26,607 bases of DNA from a virus, in IMG/VR virus record IMGVR_UViG_3300024351_000073, positions 1-26,607 of that record. One strand, given 5' to 3'. Position 1 is the stretch's first letter; each line of letters starts with the position of its first letter. Below are positions 16,189 to 23,536 of the stretch, piece by piece. The notes under the pieces were generated by a model, which made no database searches, was not told the DNA's origin, and saw only the letters and a list, made by a program, of their open reading frames with translations. Position numbers and translations under genes: made by a program.

Positions 16189-16814
16189 TGAGTTTTACGT
16201 TTGATTTTAAGAAAGAGCATTTAGCAGATATTATTCATGGCAATCCTTATGTGGATCACTGGTATCATGCGTTATGCGAAATACTTCCAGAGTATGATAT
16301 TAATACTCCAGAACGTGTAGCGGCTTTCCTAGCACAATGCGCTCATGAAAGTGGTGGGTTCAAATTCTTAAAAGAAAATTTAAATTACAAAGCCGCAAGT
16401 TTACGCAAAGTATTTCCTAAGTATTTTCCAACAGATGAATTAGCACAAGCATATGAAAAGAAACCAGAGAAAATCGCTAACAGAATTTATGGCAACCGCA
16501 TGGGTAACGGACCAGAAGAGTCCGGAGATGGTTTCCGCTACTGTGGCAGAGGTCTTATCCAACTTACCGGAAAAGACAATTACAGTTGGTTTGCCGCTAG
16601 CCTTGAAATCCCAGTTGAAGAAGCATCAGAATACCTAGAAACATTTGAAGGTGCTGTACAAAGTGCCTGCTGGTTCTGGGAAACAAATAACCTAAACCAA
16701 TGGGCAGACAAGGGCGACATCCTTACATTAACAAAACGCATTAACGGCGGAACAATTGGTTTAGAAGACCGTATCAAGCATTACAATCACGCACTACACG
16801 TATTAGGAGCATAA
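16188..16814 (+). CDS. Glycoside hydrolase family 19 endolysin (chitinase-like lysozyme), 208 aa
   Basis: The ATG overlaps the previous stop (TAATG). GH19 features are AAFLAQCAHESGGF (residues 45-58, catalytic Glu54), a second acidic residue around Glu63, YCGRGLIQLTGKDNY (118-132) and the substrate-side NGG (186-188). Phage GH19 enzymes cut the glycan strands of peptidoglycan. There is no signal peptide, so export should depend on a holin, and a holin-like gene lies downstream. It is directly followed by spanin-like genes, confirming a lysis cassette. Length is usual for phage GH19 endolysins. Confidence 0.9.
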   Translation: MSFTFDFKKEHLADIIHGNPYVDHWYHALCEILPEYDINTPERVAAFLAQCAHESGGFKFLKENLNYKAASLRKVFPKYFPTDELAQAYEKKPEKIANRIYGNRMGNGPEESGDGFRYCGRGLIQLTGKDNYSWFAASLEIPVEEASEYLETFEGAVQSACWFWETNNLNQWADKGDILTLTKRINGGTIGLEDRIKHYNHALHVLGA

Positions 16815-16815
16815 T

Positions 16816-17277
16816 ATGTGGCTACTTGCGTGGGTACCAGATAGTTTTTTACTGTGGATTATTCATACAGTTCTTCTGGCAGGTATTGTAGGAACAGTTC
16901 TAAGTTTCTTTTTATTACATAGAATTGTTCGCTGGTTTCCAGCATTAGCACCATATCACTTATTAATTCAAATAGTCAGCGTGACTTTATTAGTAGGCGG
17001 TGTTTATTTCAAAGGTGGATACGACACAGAAGCAAGTTGGAGAGCTAAAGTTGCAGAACTAGAACTTCAAGTTGCTAAAATGAACGACCAGTCCACAGAA
17101 CTTAATAAAAAGTTAGAAGACGAACGAAAGAAAAAACAAAAAGTTCGTGTTGAATATTACAACACCGTTAAAACTGAAATTAAAGAAGTTGAAAAACAAA
17201 TTAACGCAGATTGTAAGTTAGATCCTAAAGTCAATGATCTAATTAACAAAGCCGCTAAGAATCCGGAGGCAAAATGA
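16816..17277 (+). CDS. Inner-membrane spanin-like (Rz-type) protein with two membrane segments, 153 aa
   Basis: ATG at 16816, GGAG upstream. Two hydrophobic segments (about residues 11-34 and 48-66) are followed by a long charged, coiled-coil region (about 71-130, with Lys/Glu-rich heptads such as ELNKKLEDERKKKQKVRVEY). A single Cys133 could support disulphide dimerisation. A typical Rz has one N-terminal membrane segment and a periplasmic coiled coil; the additional segment is unusual. The next gene encodes a small lipoprotein overlapping by 4 nt, the standard i-spanin/o-spanin arrangement. Together they would fuse the inner and outer membranes at the end of infection. Assignment rests on architecture and context. 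Confidence 0.75.
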   Translation: MWLLAWVPDSFLLWIIHTVLLAGIVGTVLSFFLLHRIVRWFPALAPYHLLIQIVSVTLLVGGVYFKGGYDTEASWRAKVAELELQVAKMNDQSTELNKKLEDERKKKQKVRVEYYNTVKTEIKEVEKQINADCKLDPKVNDLINKAAKNPEAK

Positions 17278-17534
17278 AAAGATTACTCCTATTGATTCCC
17301 GCAGTATTGTTAACTGGTTGTTTAACAACAATTCCACCATTTCCTGAAGTTCCTAAAGAATTGCTGGAGGCTTGCCCAGACTTAAAAACTGTAGATCCAC
17401 AAAACGACAAATTAAGCACTATTGTAGATACTGTAGCAGATAACTACAAACAATACTACGACTGTAAGGCTAAAGTTGACGATTGGATCGAATGGTACAA
17501 CGGGCAGAAAAAAATCAGAGATAGTGTTAAATAA
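17274..17534 (+). CDS. Outer-membrane spanin-like lipoprotein (Rz1-type), 86 aa
   Basis: ATG at 17274 with GGAGG upstream, overlapping the previous stop by 4 nt (ATGA). The signal peptide KRLLLLIPAVLLTGC ends in lipobox LTGC, with lipidated Cys16. The mature part begins with a Pro-rich stretch (TTIPPFPEVPKE), usual for Rz1 proteins, and continues as a short charged helix with Cys34 and Cys63. The lipoprotein would sit in the outer membrane and meet the coiled coil of the upstream protein. The presence of both spanins implies a Gram-negative host. Confidence 0.8.
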   Translation: MKRLLLLIPAVLLTGCLTTIPPFPEVPKELLEACPDLKTVDPQNDKLSTIVDTVADNYKQYYDCKAKVDDWIEWYNGQKKIRDSVK

Positions 17535-17559
17535 TAGTATATTATAAAGGAGCCGAGAA

Positions 17560-18123
17560 GTGGCATTACATGATTCAATTTTAAAACTAATCAATAAAGA
17601 ACCTAAGGACGAAAGCGCACCAAAGCCAGCACCCGGTTCTCGCAGTGAGCGTGAAGCAAAGATTAAAGATAAAGCAGGTATGGTTATTTCTGTATTTGCA
17701 TTATTCCTAGCAGTAAACAGTTGGTACGGTGGTAAATTGTCTAGTACAGTTTTAAACAATACACTAGGTGCTAACAATGCTTGGGCACAATATCAAGCGA
17801 AAAACAATCGTTTAGTTAGTTACGAAATTGCTAGTAAGACTACTAGCGATCCTAAACTACGTGCAGAGTTTAAAGCAGAAGCAGAACGCATGGACAGTGA
17901 TAAGAAAGAAATTGCTGTAAATGCACGTAAGATGGAAGCAGAGCGTGAACACGCTAAAAAATCTAGTCCATGGATTGGTTATGCTAGTACAGCATATCAG
18001 TTAGCCATTGTTGTTCTATCAGCAAGTATTCTTGCAGTTAGTATGGCAATGTTTTGGAGCAGTTTTGTAGTAGCAGGTATCGGACTAGTATTAAGCCTAA
18101 ACGGTTTATTCCTCTGGTTCTAA
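17560..18123 (+). CDS. DUF4337-like membrane protein, 187 aa
   Basis: GTG start at 17560, with AAAGGAG 7 nt upstream. The N-terminal 38 residues are charged and cytoplasmic, followed by a membrane segment (about 40-56). A helical, charged middle (residues 75-135, NAWAQYQAKNNRLVSYEIAS and on) leads to two closely spaced membrane segments (about 146-165 and 167-187). The order and the NNAWAQYQAK motif agree with the DUF4337 family of bacteria, which has no known function. It lies inside the lysis block between the spanins and the holin-like gene, so a membrane role in lysis or lysis timing is inferred. It could also be a second holin or antiholin. Confidence 0.65.
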   Translation: MALHDSILKLINKEPKDESAPKPAPGSRSEREAKIKDKAGMVISVFALFLAVNSWYGGKLSSTVLNNTLGANNAWAQYQAKNNRLVSYEIASKTTSDPKLRAEFKAEAERMDSDKKEIAVNARKMEAEREHAKKSSPWIGYASTAYQLAIVVLSASILAVSMAMFWSSFVVAGIGLVLSLNGLFLWF

Positions 18124-18141
18124 AAATTAAAAGGAGCGAAT

Positions 18142-18663
18142 ATGAGCGAGTATAAAGATATGAGTGATTCAGAAAAGAAAAAAGAAGATTGGATGAACAG
18201 TAAATGGCGTCCAATGATGGGCTGGTTATACATGGGCGTTTGTGCATTTGACTTCGTTCTATTTCCAATCCTATGGTCAATGTTACAAGCAATTATGCAC
18301 GTATCACAAATTACACAATGGCAACCATTGACATTACAAGGTGCTGGATTATTCCACATCGCAATGGGTGCTGTTCTAGGTATCGCGGCAATGGGTCGCA
18401 CACAAGAAAAATTAGCAGGAGCAAACAATGGCGGAGCACCAACCACAGCACCAAGCGGCTTTACAGCACCTAGCGCACCTTCAACAGGATTTGGTGCCGC
18501 ACCTGGGACTTTCGGTTCTGCAACACCAAGCCCAGCACCAGCACCAAGTGGCTTTGGCGGAGGCGGGTTTGGAAGCACACCTAAGGCAACTCCAGCGCCA
18601 GCAGTAGGATTCTCAAGCAGTGGCAAACCAATGCCTGTACAACCAGAACAACCAGAACTCTAA
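18142..18663 (+). CDS. Holin-like membrane protein with long Pro/Ala/Gly/Ser tail, 173 aa
   Basis: ATG at 18142 with AAAAGGAG upstream. Residues 21-52 (KWRPMMGWLYMGVCAFDFVL and on) give one long hydrophobic segment. A QWQPLTLQGAGLFHIAMGAV segment (59-78) and the following residues give a second, ending in GRTQEK. The WRPxxGW start and GAGLFH core resemble the phage/GTA three-segment holin family. Residues 93-173 are a low-complexity tail of Pro, Ala, Gly, Ser and Thr, which holins usually lack. It could be a flexible cytoplasmic linker. The holin call rests on sequence pattern and on the lysis neighbours. Confidence 0.7.
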   Translation: MSEYKDMSDSEKKKEDWMNSKWRPMMGWLYMGVCAFDFVLFPILWSMLQAIMHVSQITQWQPLTLQGAGLFHIAMGAVLGIAAMGRTQEKLAGANNGGAPTTAPSGFTAPSAPSTGFGAAPGTFGSATPSPAPAPSGFGGGGFGSTPKATPAPAVGFSSSGKPMPVQPEQPEL

Positions 18664-18675
18664 AAGGAGAGACAA

Positions 18676-18888
18676 ATGAAAACATTCTTAGCATTATTAT
18701 TAACAGCGGCATTTGCAATGCCAACAATGGCTGCTGAAGAAGCACCAAAAACTAAAAAGGCTTGCGTAACTCAAAAGGACGCAAAAACTGGTAAGGAAAA
18801 AGAAGTTTGTAAAACAGTCAAAGTACACAAAAAGCACGAAGGTACCAAAGTAGAAGGTACTAAGCCAGATACAGCGACTAAGAAATAA
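18676..18888 (+). CDS. Small secreted Lys-rich protein, 70 aa
   Basis: ATG at 18676 with AAAAGGAG upstream. Residues 1-20 are a clear signal peptide (KTFLALLLTAAFAMPTMA), with likely cleavage after AMA-type residues near position 20. The mature 50 residues are strongly basic (about 17 Lys), with two Cys (30 and 45) in a repeated pattern (KACVTQKDAKTGKEKEVCK) that could form one disulphide bond in the periplasm. There are no other motifs. It is the last gene of the late operon, before a strong terminator. Function is unknown; a periplasmic accessory of lysis or virion release is possible. Confidence 0.75.
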   Translation: MKTFLALLLTAAFAMPTMAAEEAPKTKKACVTQKDAKTGKEKEVCKTVKVHKKHEGTKVEGTKPDTATKK

Positions 18889-18892
18889 ATTC

Positions 18893-18921
18893 TTGACATC
18901 TTAAGAAAGGTATAGTATAAT
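18893..18921 (+). promoter_or_regulatory. Consensus sigma70-like promoter overlapping a terminator
   Basis: TTGACA (18893-18898), 17-nt spacer, TATAAT (18916-18921): both hexamers are perfect. The -10 box lies across the left arm and loop of the terminator hairpin. The expected start (about 18928) is in the right arm, so the new transcript cannot form the hairpin. It drives dnaJ at 18951 with a leader of about 23 nt that has no Shine-Dalgarno. Confidence 0.85.
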
Positions 18922-18939
18922 TACTACTATACCTTTTTT
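18906..18939 (+). terminator. Rho-independent terminator of the lysis operon
   Basis: AAAGGTATAGTA (18906-18917) pairs perfectly with TACTATACCTTT (18925-18936): a 12-bp stem, 7-nt loop and a T-run to 18939. It lies 17 nt after the stop of the last late gene. Confidence 0.85.
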
Positions 18940-18950
18940 CATCATACACT

Positions 18951-19775
18951 ATGGATTATTATTCAATACTAGGAGTTTCAAAATCTGCTAGCCAAGACGA
19001 TATCAAAAAAGCATATCGTAAATTGGCTTCAAAGCACCATCCTGACAGAGGCGGCGATACTTCTAAATTTCAACAAATTGAAGAAGCATATCGCACCCTT
19101 AGTGATGACCAAAAACGAGCTCAATACGACAACCCAATGCCACAGTATAGTTTTCATACTGGCAATATGAACGACATGAATGATTTGTTTGGTGCCATGT
19201 TTGGTGCTAATCCCTTTGGTGCTGGCTTTAGACAGCAGTCCAGAAAGAACAGGAATATCAATATCCGTGTCGAAATGACTTTAGAAGAAATACTTGTCGG
19301 CAAAGAAGTTACTGGCAGTATCAGATTACCTAGTGGAAAAGAACAGGCACTACAATTAAGTATTCCTGCAGGTGTACAAAACGGTGACTCAATTCGTTTT
19401 AGAGGATTAGGAGACGACAGCATTCCTAATATGCCTAGGGGCGATGTAATAGCACAAATTATTGAACTTCCACATCCAAGATTCAAACGTGATGGCAGGA
19501 ACTTATATGCAGAAGTAGAAATTTCTGCGTTTGATGCTATGTTAGGAAAAACAATCCGCTTTAAAACATTAGAAGACAAAGAATTAGAAATCAAAGTTCC
19601 GGCAGGCATACAACCTAGTCAAATGATTAAGTGTGATAGTTACGGACTTCCAGTCGGTCCACACAATCATCAAAGAGGAAATTTGTTTATACAAGTACAA
19701 ATTACAATTCCCAAAATACTATTCACGGAAGATAAGATTCAAATTGAGCAACTTTCAGACCGTTACAGAACCTAA
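18951..19775 (+). CDS. dnaJ: DnaJ-like J-domain co-chaperone (type II/CbpA-like), 274 aa
   Basis: The J domain covers residues 2-60 ([20 protein letters not shown]) with HPD at 30-32, the motif that stimulates the ATPase of DnaK. A short Gly/Phe/Asn/Met-rich linker (about 62-97, with [13 protein letters not shown]) follows. Residues 98-265 resemble the two substrate-binding C-terminal domains ([42 protein letters not shown]). There is no CxxCxGxG zinc domain, so it is type II. Length is near that of bacterial CbpA (about 306). It is the first gene of an early-type operon with its own consensus promoter. It probably redirects the host DnaK. Confidence 0.9.
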   Translation: MDYYSILGVSKSASQDDIKKAYRKLASKHHPDRGGDTSKFQQIEEAYRTLSDDQKRAQYDNPMPQYSFHTGNMNDMNDLFGAMFGANPFGAGFRQQSRKNRNINIRVEMTLEEILVGKEVTGSIRLPSGKEQALQLSIPAGVQNGDSIRFRGLGDDSIPNMPRGDVIAQIIELPHPRFKRDGRNLYAEVEISAFDAMLGKTIRFKTLEDKELEIKVPAGIQPSQMIKCDSYGLPVGPHNHQRGNLFIQVQITIPKILFTEDKIQIEQLSDRYRT

Positions 19776-20271
19776 AGATTTTTATCTTAGAACAGATCCA
19801 GACCCAATACTCTATACAAAATTAGAGCCCTTTGATTTTAATTGCGGCATCGATCCTAACCAAATAGAACAAGCCATGGTCGAGATAATGCTAGGCGGCC
19901 GTGGCATCGGCATTGCCGCTAATCAAGTTGGATTTGATCGCAGAGTTGTTGTAGTCAAACCTAGTGGGCAAGAACCATTTGCCATGTTTAATCCCGAAAT
20001 TGTCAGCGGATCCGACGAGTGTATAGACGAGGAAGGCTGTTTGAGTTTTCCAAATTTGTTCATAAAGATTAACAGATTTAATAATATTACAATAAAATAT
20101 CTTGACAAGACAGCAAAAGAATGTACAATTACATTAAGTGGTTATGACGCCAAGTGTATTCAACATGAAATTGACCACTTAGACGGCATTACTTTTACCA
20201 AAAGAGTAAGTAAGTTAAAGTTAGATTTAGCACTGAAAAAACAGAGGAAATTAAATGGTAGAACCAAGTGA
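19744..20271 (+). CDS. def: Peptide deformylase, about 175 aa
   Basis: All three motifs are present: GIGIAANQ (residues 54-61 from the chosen start), EGCLS (97-101, metal ligand Cys99) and QHEIDH (140-145, metal ligands His141 and His145, catalytic Glu142). The enzyme removes the formyl group from nascent protein N-termini. The start is uncertain. The frame is open from 19633, but a TTG at 19744 gives a length close to bacterial Def (about 169) and an N-terminus of normal size before the PDPIL segment. It overlaps dnaJ by 32 nt either way, and no good Shine-Dalgarno is visible. Unlike very short phage deformylases, this one keeps a basic C-terminal helix ([13 protein letters not shown]). Confidence 0.85.
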   Translation: MSNFQTVTEPKDFYLRTDPDPILYTKLEPFDFNCGIDPNQIEQAMVEIMLGGRGIGIAANQVGFDRRVVVVKPSGQEPFAMFNPEIVSGSDECIDEEGCLSFPNLFIKINRFNNITIKYLDKTAKECTITLSGYDAKCIQHEIDHLDGITFTKRVSKLKLDLALKKQRKLNGRTK

Positions 20272-22495
20272 TCAACTGCAAGTAGTTTTTGAAAAGGCTG
20301 TTGCAGACTGTAAAAAATTAGGACACGAATATGTCACGCTAGAGCATCTTATTTTTGCTATGCTCTGCGAAGAAAAGTTCTACGAACTTCTTGTAAACTT
20401 CGGTGGTGACGGGGATTACATTAAAAAGAATCTCGAACACTATCTTAAAAATCAATTAGACGAAATTAAAATAGATCCAATTCCCAAAGGATTTAAACCT
20501 AAGAAGACTCAAACTGTTGAGCGTGTTCTTAATCGTGCATTCACACAAGTCCTTTTCAGCGGACGTCAAAGCATTGAGCTTGTAGATGTGTTTATGAGCG
20601 CACTTAGCGAAAAGCGCAGTTACGCTGTATTCTATATTAATAAGGGCGGCGTGGATCGTGAAAAGTTTGCTGATTTTATTAACAGCGAAATCGATGAAGA
20701 CGAAGAAGAACAGGTCACAGATGCACAAAGTGAAAAAGCACTGAAAGCATTTACTACTAACCTCAATGACCAAGTCAAGAAAAATAAAATCGATCCAGTT
20801 ATCGGTAGAACTGAAGAACTAGAACAAATTGCGCTAGGGCTCGGTCGCAGAACTAAAAATAATGTATTGTTAGTAGGCGACCCTGGTGTAGGTAAGACTG
20901 CTATCGCAGAAGGCCTAGCACATAATATTATTAATGGTGCTGTTCCTGACTTCTTAAAAGAATATACAGTCTATAACTTAGACATTAGTGCTATGCTTGC
21001 TGGTAGTAAATATCGCGGTGACTTTGAAGAACGTTTTAAATTAGTACTTAAGGCACTAACAGGCAAAGGCAAAACTGTATTGTTCATCGATGAAGCACAC
21101 ATGATTAGTGGCGCAGGCGCAGGTGGACAAGGTAATGCCAATGACTTGGCTAATATGATGAAGCCTGCTCTAAGCAAAGGCAACATTAAAGTAGTTGCAT
21201 CTACTACTTGGGAAGAATATCGTAAGTACTTTGAAAAGGATCGTGCGTTAATGCGCCGTTTCCAACGCATCACTGTTGACGAGCCTACTCCAGAAGTAGC
21301 AGTAGATATTCTTAAAGGTATTAAGAAGTATTACGAAAAACATCACGGTGCTGAAATTACAGATGCGGCTATTGAAACAGCAGTTAAATTATCTGTAAAA
21401 TATATGACAGATAAGAAATTACCAGATAAAGCAATTGATCTAATTGATGTGGCTTGTAGTCGTTTCAATATTAAGAACGCAGAACATAAGATTGTCGATG
21501 TTCCTGAGATTCAATACGAATTAGCAAAAATGGTTAAACTTCCCGAAGACACAGTCAAGGAAAAAGAAAACGAAAATCTTGTTAACCTTGAAAAGAACCT
21601 TAAAGGTGAAGTTTATGGGCAAGATGAAGCCATTGACGAAATCGTTGATAAGATTCTTGTAGCACAAGCAGGACTTAAATCTGATAATAAACCAGTGGGT
21701 AGTTTTGTATTCATGGGGCCAACTGGTGTTGGTAAGACTGAAGCCGCAAAACAACTTAGTAAACAGTTAGGTGTTCCACTTATTCGCTTTGACATGTCGG
21801 AGTATCAAGAAAAACACAGCGTATCTAAGTTGATTGGTAGCCCTCCTGGATATGTTGGCTTTGAAGAAAACGCTGGCTTGTTGATTACTAAACTACAAGA
21901 GAATCCACATTGTGTTCTATTGTTAGACGAAATTGAAAAGTCACATCCAGATGTAGCAACTATCCTATTACAGATTATGGACAATGGTTTTGTAACAGGA
22001 TCTAATGGTAAAGTAGCAGATGCTCGTAACATTATTTTGATTATGACTACTAACCTTGGCGCACAAGATGCTGAAAAGAACGTTATTGGTTTTGGTAGTC
22101 AAGATAATGACTACGAAGATAAAGAACTTAAGAAATTCTTCGCTCCAGAGTTCCGCAATCGTTTAGATGGTGTTGTTACATTTGGTAAACTAAGCAAAGA
22201 AACAATGATTAAAATTGTTGGCAAGTTCTTAGTTGAGTTAAAAACACAGGTCAAGGATAAGGGCATTAAGATTACAATCAGCAACGAAGCAATTGACTAC
22301 TTGGTAGATAAGGGCTTTGATAAGAAGATGGGTGCTCGCCCATTGCAACGTGTAATCGATAAGGATATTAAGCGTCCATTATCCAAACTTATGTTGTTTG
22401 GTGGTCTGAAACAGGGTGGAGCAGTAAACATCAATGTTGAAGACGATGAAATTAAACTCGAATTACAGAATGAAACTGTACAAGCAAACATCTAA
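20255..22495 (+). CDS. clpA: ClpA-like AAA+ protein unfoldase, 746 aa
   Basis: ATG at 20255 with GAGGA upstream, overlapping def by 17 nt. A Clp N-domain covers about residues 1-145. D1 has Walker A GDPGVGKT (208-215), Walker B VLFIDEAH (275-282) and the substrate pore-loop motif KYRGDFE (252-258). D2 has Walker A GPTGVGKT (488-495), Walker B VLLLDEIE (554-561) and pore segment GYVG. There is no long middle domain, so it is ClpA-like rather than ClpB. A conserved IGF (611-613) lies where ClpA has its IGL loop that docks on ClpP. Length is close to E. coli ClpA (758). The protein should unfold substrates, possibly feeding the host ClpP. Confidence 0.92.
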   Translation: MVEPSDQLQVVFEKAVADCKKLGHEYVTLEHLIFAMLCEEKFYELLVNFGGDGDYIKKNLEHYLKNQLDEIKIDPIPKGFKPKKTQTVERVLNRAFTQVLFSGRQSIELVDVFMSALSEKRSYAVFYINKGGVDREKFADFINSEIDEDEEEQVTDAQSEKALKAFTTNLNDQVKKNKIDPVIGRTEELEQIALGLGRRTKNNVLLVGDPGVGKTAIAEGLAHNIINGAVPDFLKEYTVYNLDISAMLAGSKYRGDFEERFKLVLKALTGKGKTVLFIDEAHMISGAGAGGQGNANDLANMMKPALSKGNIKVVASTTWEEYRKYFEKDRALMRRFQRITVDEPTPEVAVDILKGIKKYYEKHHGAEITDAAIETAVKLSVKYMTDKKLPDKAIDLIDVACSRFNIKNAEHKIVDVPEIQYELAKMVKLPEDTVKEKENENLVNLEKNLKGEVYGQDEAIDEIVDKILVAQAGLKSDNKPVGSFVFMGPTGVGKTEAAKQLSKQLGVPLIRFDMSEYQEKHSVSKLIGSPPGYVGFEENAGLLITKLQENPHCVLLLDEIEKSHPDVATILLQIMDNGFVTGSNGKVADARNIILIMTTNLGAQDAEKNVIGFGSQDNDYEDKELKKFFAPEFRNRLDGVVTFGKLSKETMIKIVGKFLVELKTQVKDKGIKITISNEAIDYLVDKGFDKKMGARPLQRVIDKDIKRPLSKLMLFGGLKQGGAVNINVEDDEIKLELQNETVQANI

Positions 22496-23114
22496 ATTGT
22501 TTTTTGACAAATATGTCAACAAGATTAGTGTAATAAATGTTTTTGCTTCGGAGTTTCGTAGCAGAACTATCGCTCGGGCAATGGCTTCAATCAAGATTCT
22601 TAGTGATCAAATTGAAGCCGTCCCGGATGGTAGAGTACAACTTAGATCCTGGCGTAAGAAATATGCTACAGTCAGTGATGTAATCTACATAAACAAACTT
22701 GTAGATTTACTTAATAAAGAAACTGATTTTTTGTTGCGTGTAGAAAGCGACACATTAAGCATTTACACCAACAGTGATTCTTTATTAGATGCTGTTCAAC
22801 TATTAGGACATGTTAAAGAAGTAACTAAACCTGCAGACGATAAAGTTAGGAAGTTTCTATTAACTAACCCTAACTGTATTATATCTAAAAAGTATACGCA
22901 CAAGTATAGAGTAACTGTAAATCCTCTACGTGATTCTAGCGAAAGTTTCCACGCATGGGCAGAGCAGATTCCCAGCATTAAACTGCTAAAGCGTACATAC
23001 CACTCCGAAGGCTACTTTTACGCCGCAAATGAAAAGACCCTAGGAATGTGCAGACTATTCCTGGGCAATAAGATACGCAGAGTGGACGAAATGTACCTAA
23101 TCAGCGAAATTTAA
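22470..23114 (+). CDS. Conserved phage protein of unknown function, 214 aa
   Basis: The ATG at 22470 is favoured: it begins MKLYKQTSKLFFDKYVNKI, an N-terminus I recognise from unassigned proteins of marine T4-like phages. An ATG 36 nt earlier lies deeper inside clpA. The overlap with clpA is 26 nt, and no clear Shine-Dalgarno is seen, so coupling to clpA translation is likely. The protein is basic and soluble, with no Cys cluster and no P-loop. It ends the early-type operon. No terminator is visible after it; a late promoter follows 17 nt later. Function is unknown. Confidence 0.7.
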   Translation: MKLYKQTSKLFFDKYVNKISVINVFASEFRSRTIARAMASIKILSDQIEAVPDGRVQLRSWRKKYATVSDVIYINKLVDLLNKETDFLLRVESDTLSIYTNSDSLLDAVQLLGHVKEVTKPADDKVRKFLLTNPNCIISKKYTHKYRVTVNPLRDSSESFHAWAEQIPSIKLLKRTYHSEGYFYAANEKTLGMCRLFLGNKIRRVDEMYLISEI

Positions 23115-23130
23115 TACAGTTGTAAAATAG

Positions 23131-23138
23131 CATAAATA
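23131..23138 (+). promoter_or_regulatory. T4-type late promoter octamer (CATAAATA)
   Basis: CATAAATA followed by C, located 17 nt after the previous gene and 54 nt before the ATG at 23192. It would drive the nucleotidyltransferase cassette as a late operon. Confidence 0.6.
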
Positions 23139-23191
23139 CTCTATTAGTGGAGTATGTATATCCGCGGCTCTATGCAGAACATGGTGATTAT

Positions 23192-23536
23192 ATGAAAATA
23201 AATGATGTAGATAAGCAAGCAGAACAGTTTAAAGACGTCGATTTCGTCGATGATTTAAAGTTTTTTATGCACAACGACCCACGTTTTTATCGTAAGGTAG
23301 TTTATCCTGTAATCGCTGAATTAAAAGGCAAGTTGAAATCCGGCGGCAAGTGCAACGAAATGTCATTTATGCCCTGCATCGATAAAGCCATACCAGTTTA
23401 TTGCAATAAATTCAAAATCACCCAAAACCCAAAAGTATTATTCGATCCCGAAGAAGTACAGGACTTGGCTGTTAAAATGTTCCACGAAGAAAAACATAAC
23501 ATCGAAAACGGTGTTTATGATGGGAGAGATGAATGA
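23192..23536 (+). CDS. Small conserved phage protein, 114 aa, unknown
   Basis: The ATG at 23192 is chosen over an in-frame GTG at 23147, because the GTG would fall within a few bases of the late transcription start. With the ATG the protein begins MKINDVDKQAEQF. A core DDLKFFMHNDPRFYRKVVYP resembles small late proteins of marine T4-like phages. A Cys-containing segment (GGKCNEMSFMPCIDKAIPVY) follows, with three Cys in about 20 residues, possibly metal-binding. If the GTG were used, 15 more residues would be added, including RLYAEH. It is the first gene of the last late operon and overlaps the next gene by 4 nt. Confidence 0.65.
   Translation: MKINDVDKQAEQFKDVDFVDDLKFFMHNDPRFYRKVVYPVIAELKGKLKSGGKCNEMSFMPCIDKAIPVYCNKFKITQNPKVLFDPEEVQDLAVKMFHEEKHNIENGVYDGRDE

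Noticed and set aside
18120-18626. 168-codon minus-strand open frame opposite the holin-like gene
   Set aside because: Its Pro/Gly/Ala-rich N-terminus is the reverse reading of the low-complexity tail; no initiation signal.
22500-22531. TTGACA in a perfect inverted repeat (TTGACA-AATA-TGTCAA) with TAATAA downstream
   Set aside because: It lies in coding sequence of the gene at 22470, and the spacing to a -10-like hexamer is 21 nt (or 16 nt to a poor TAGTGT), so a promoter is not supported.
23147-23191. GTG start giving 15 extra residues with RLYAEH for the gene at 23192
   Set aside because: The GTG would be within a few bases of the predicted late transcription start and has no ribosome-binding site; kept only as an alternative.
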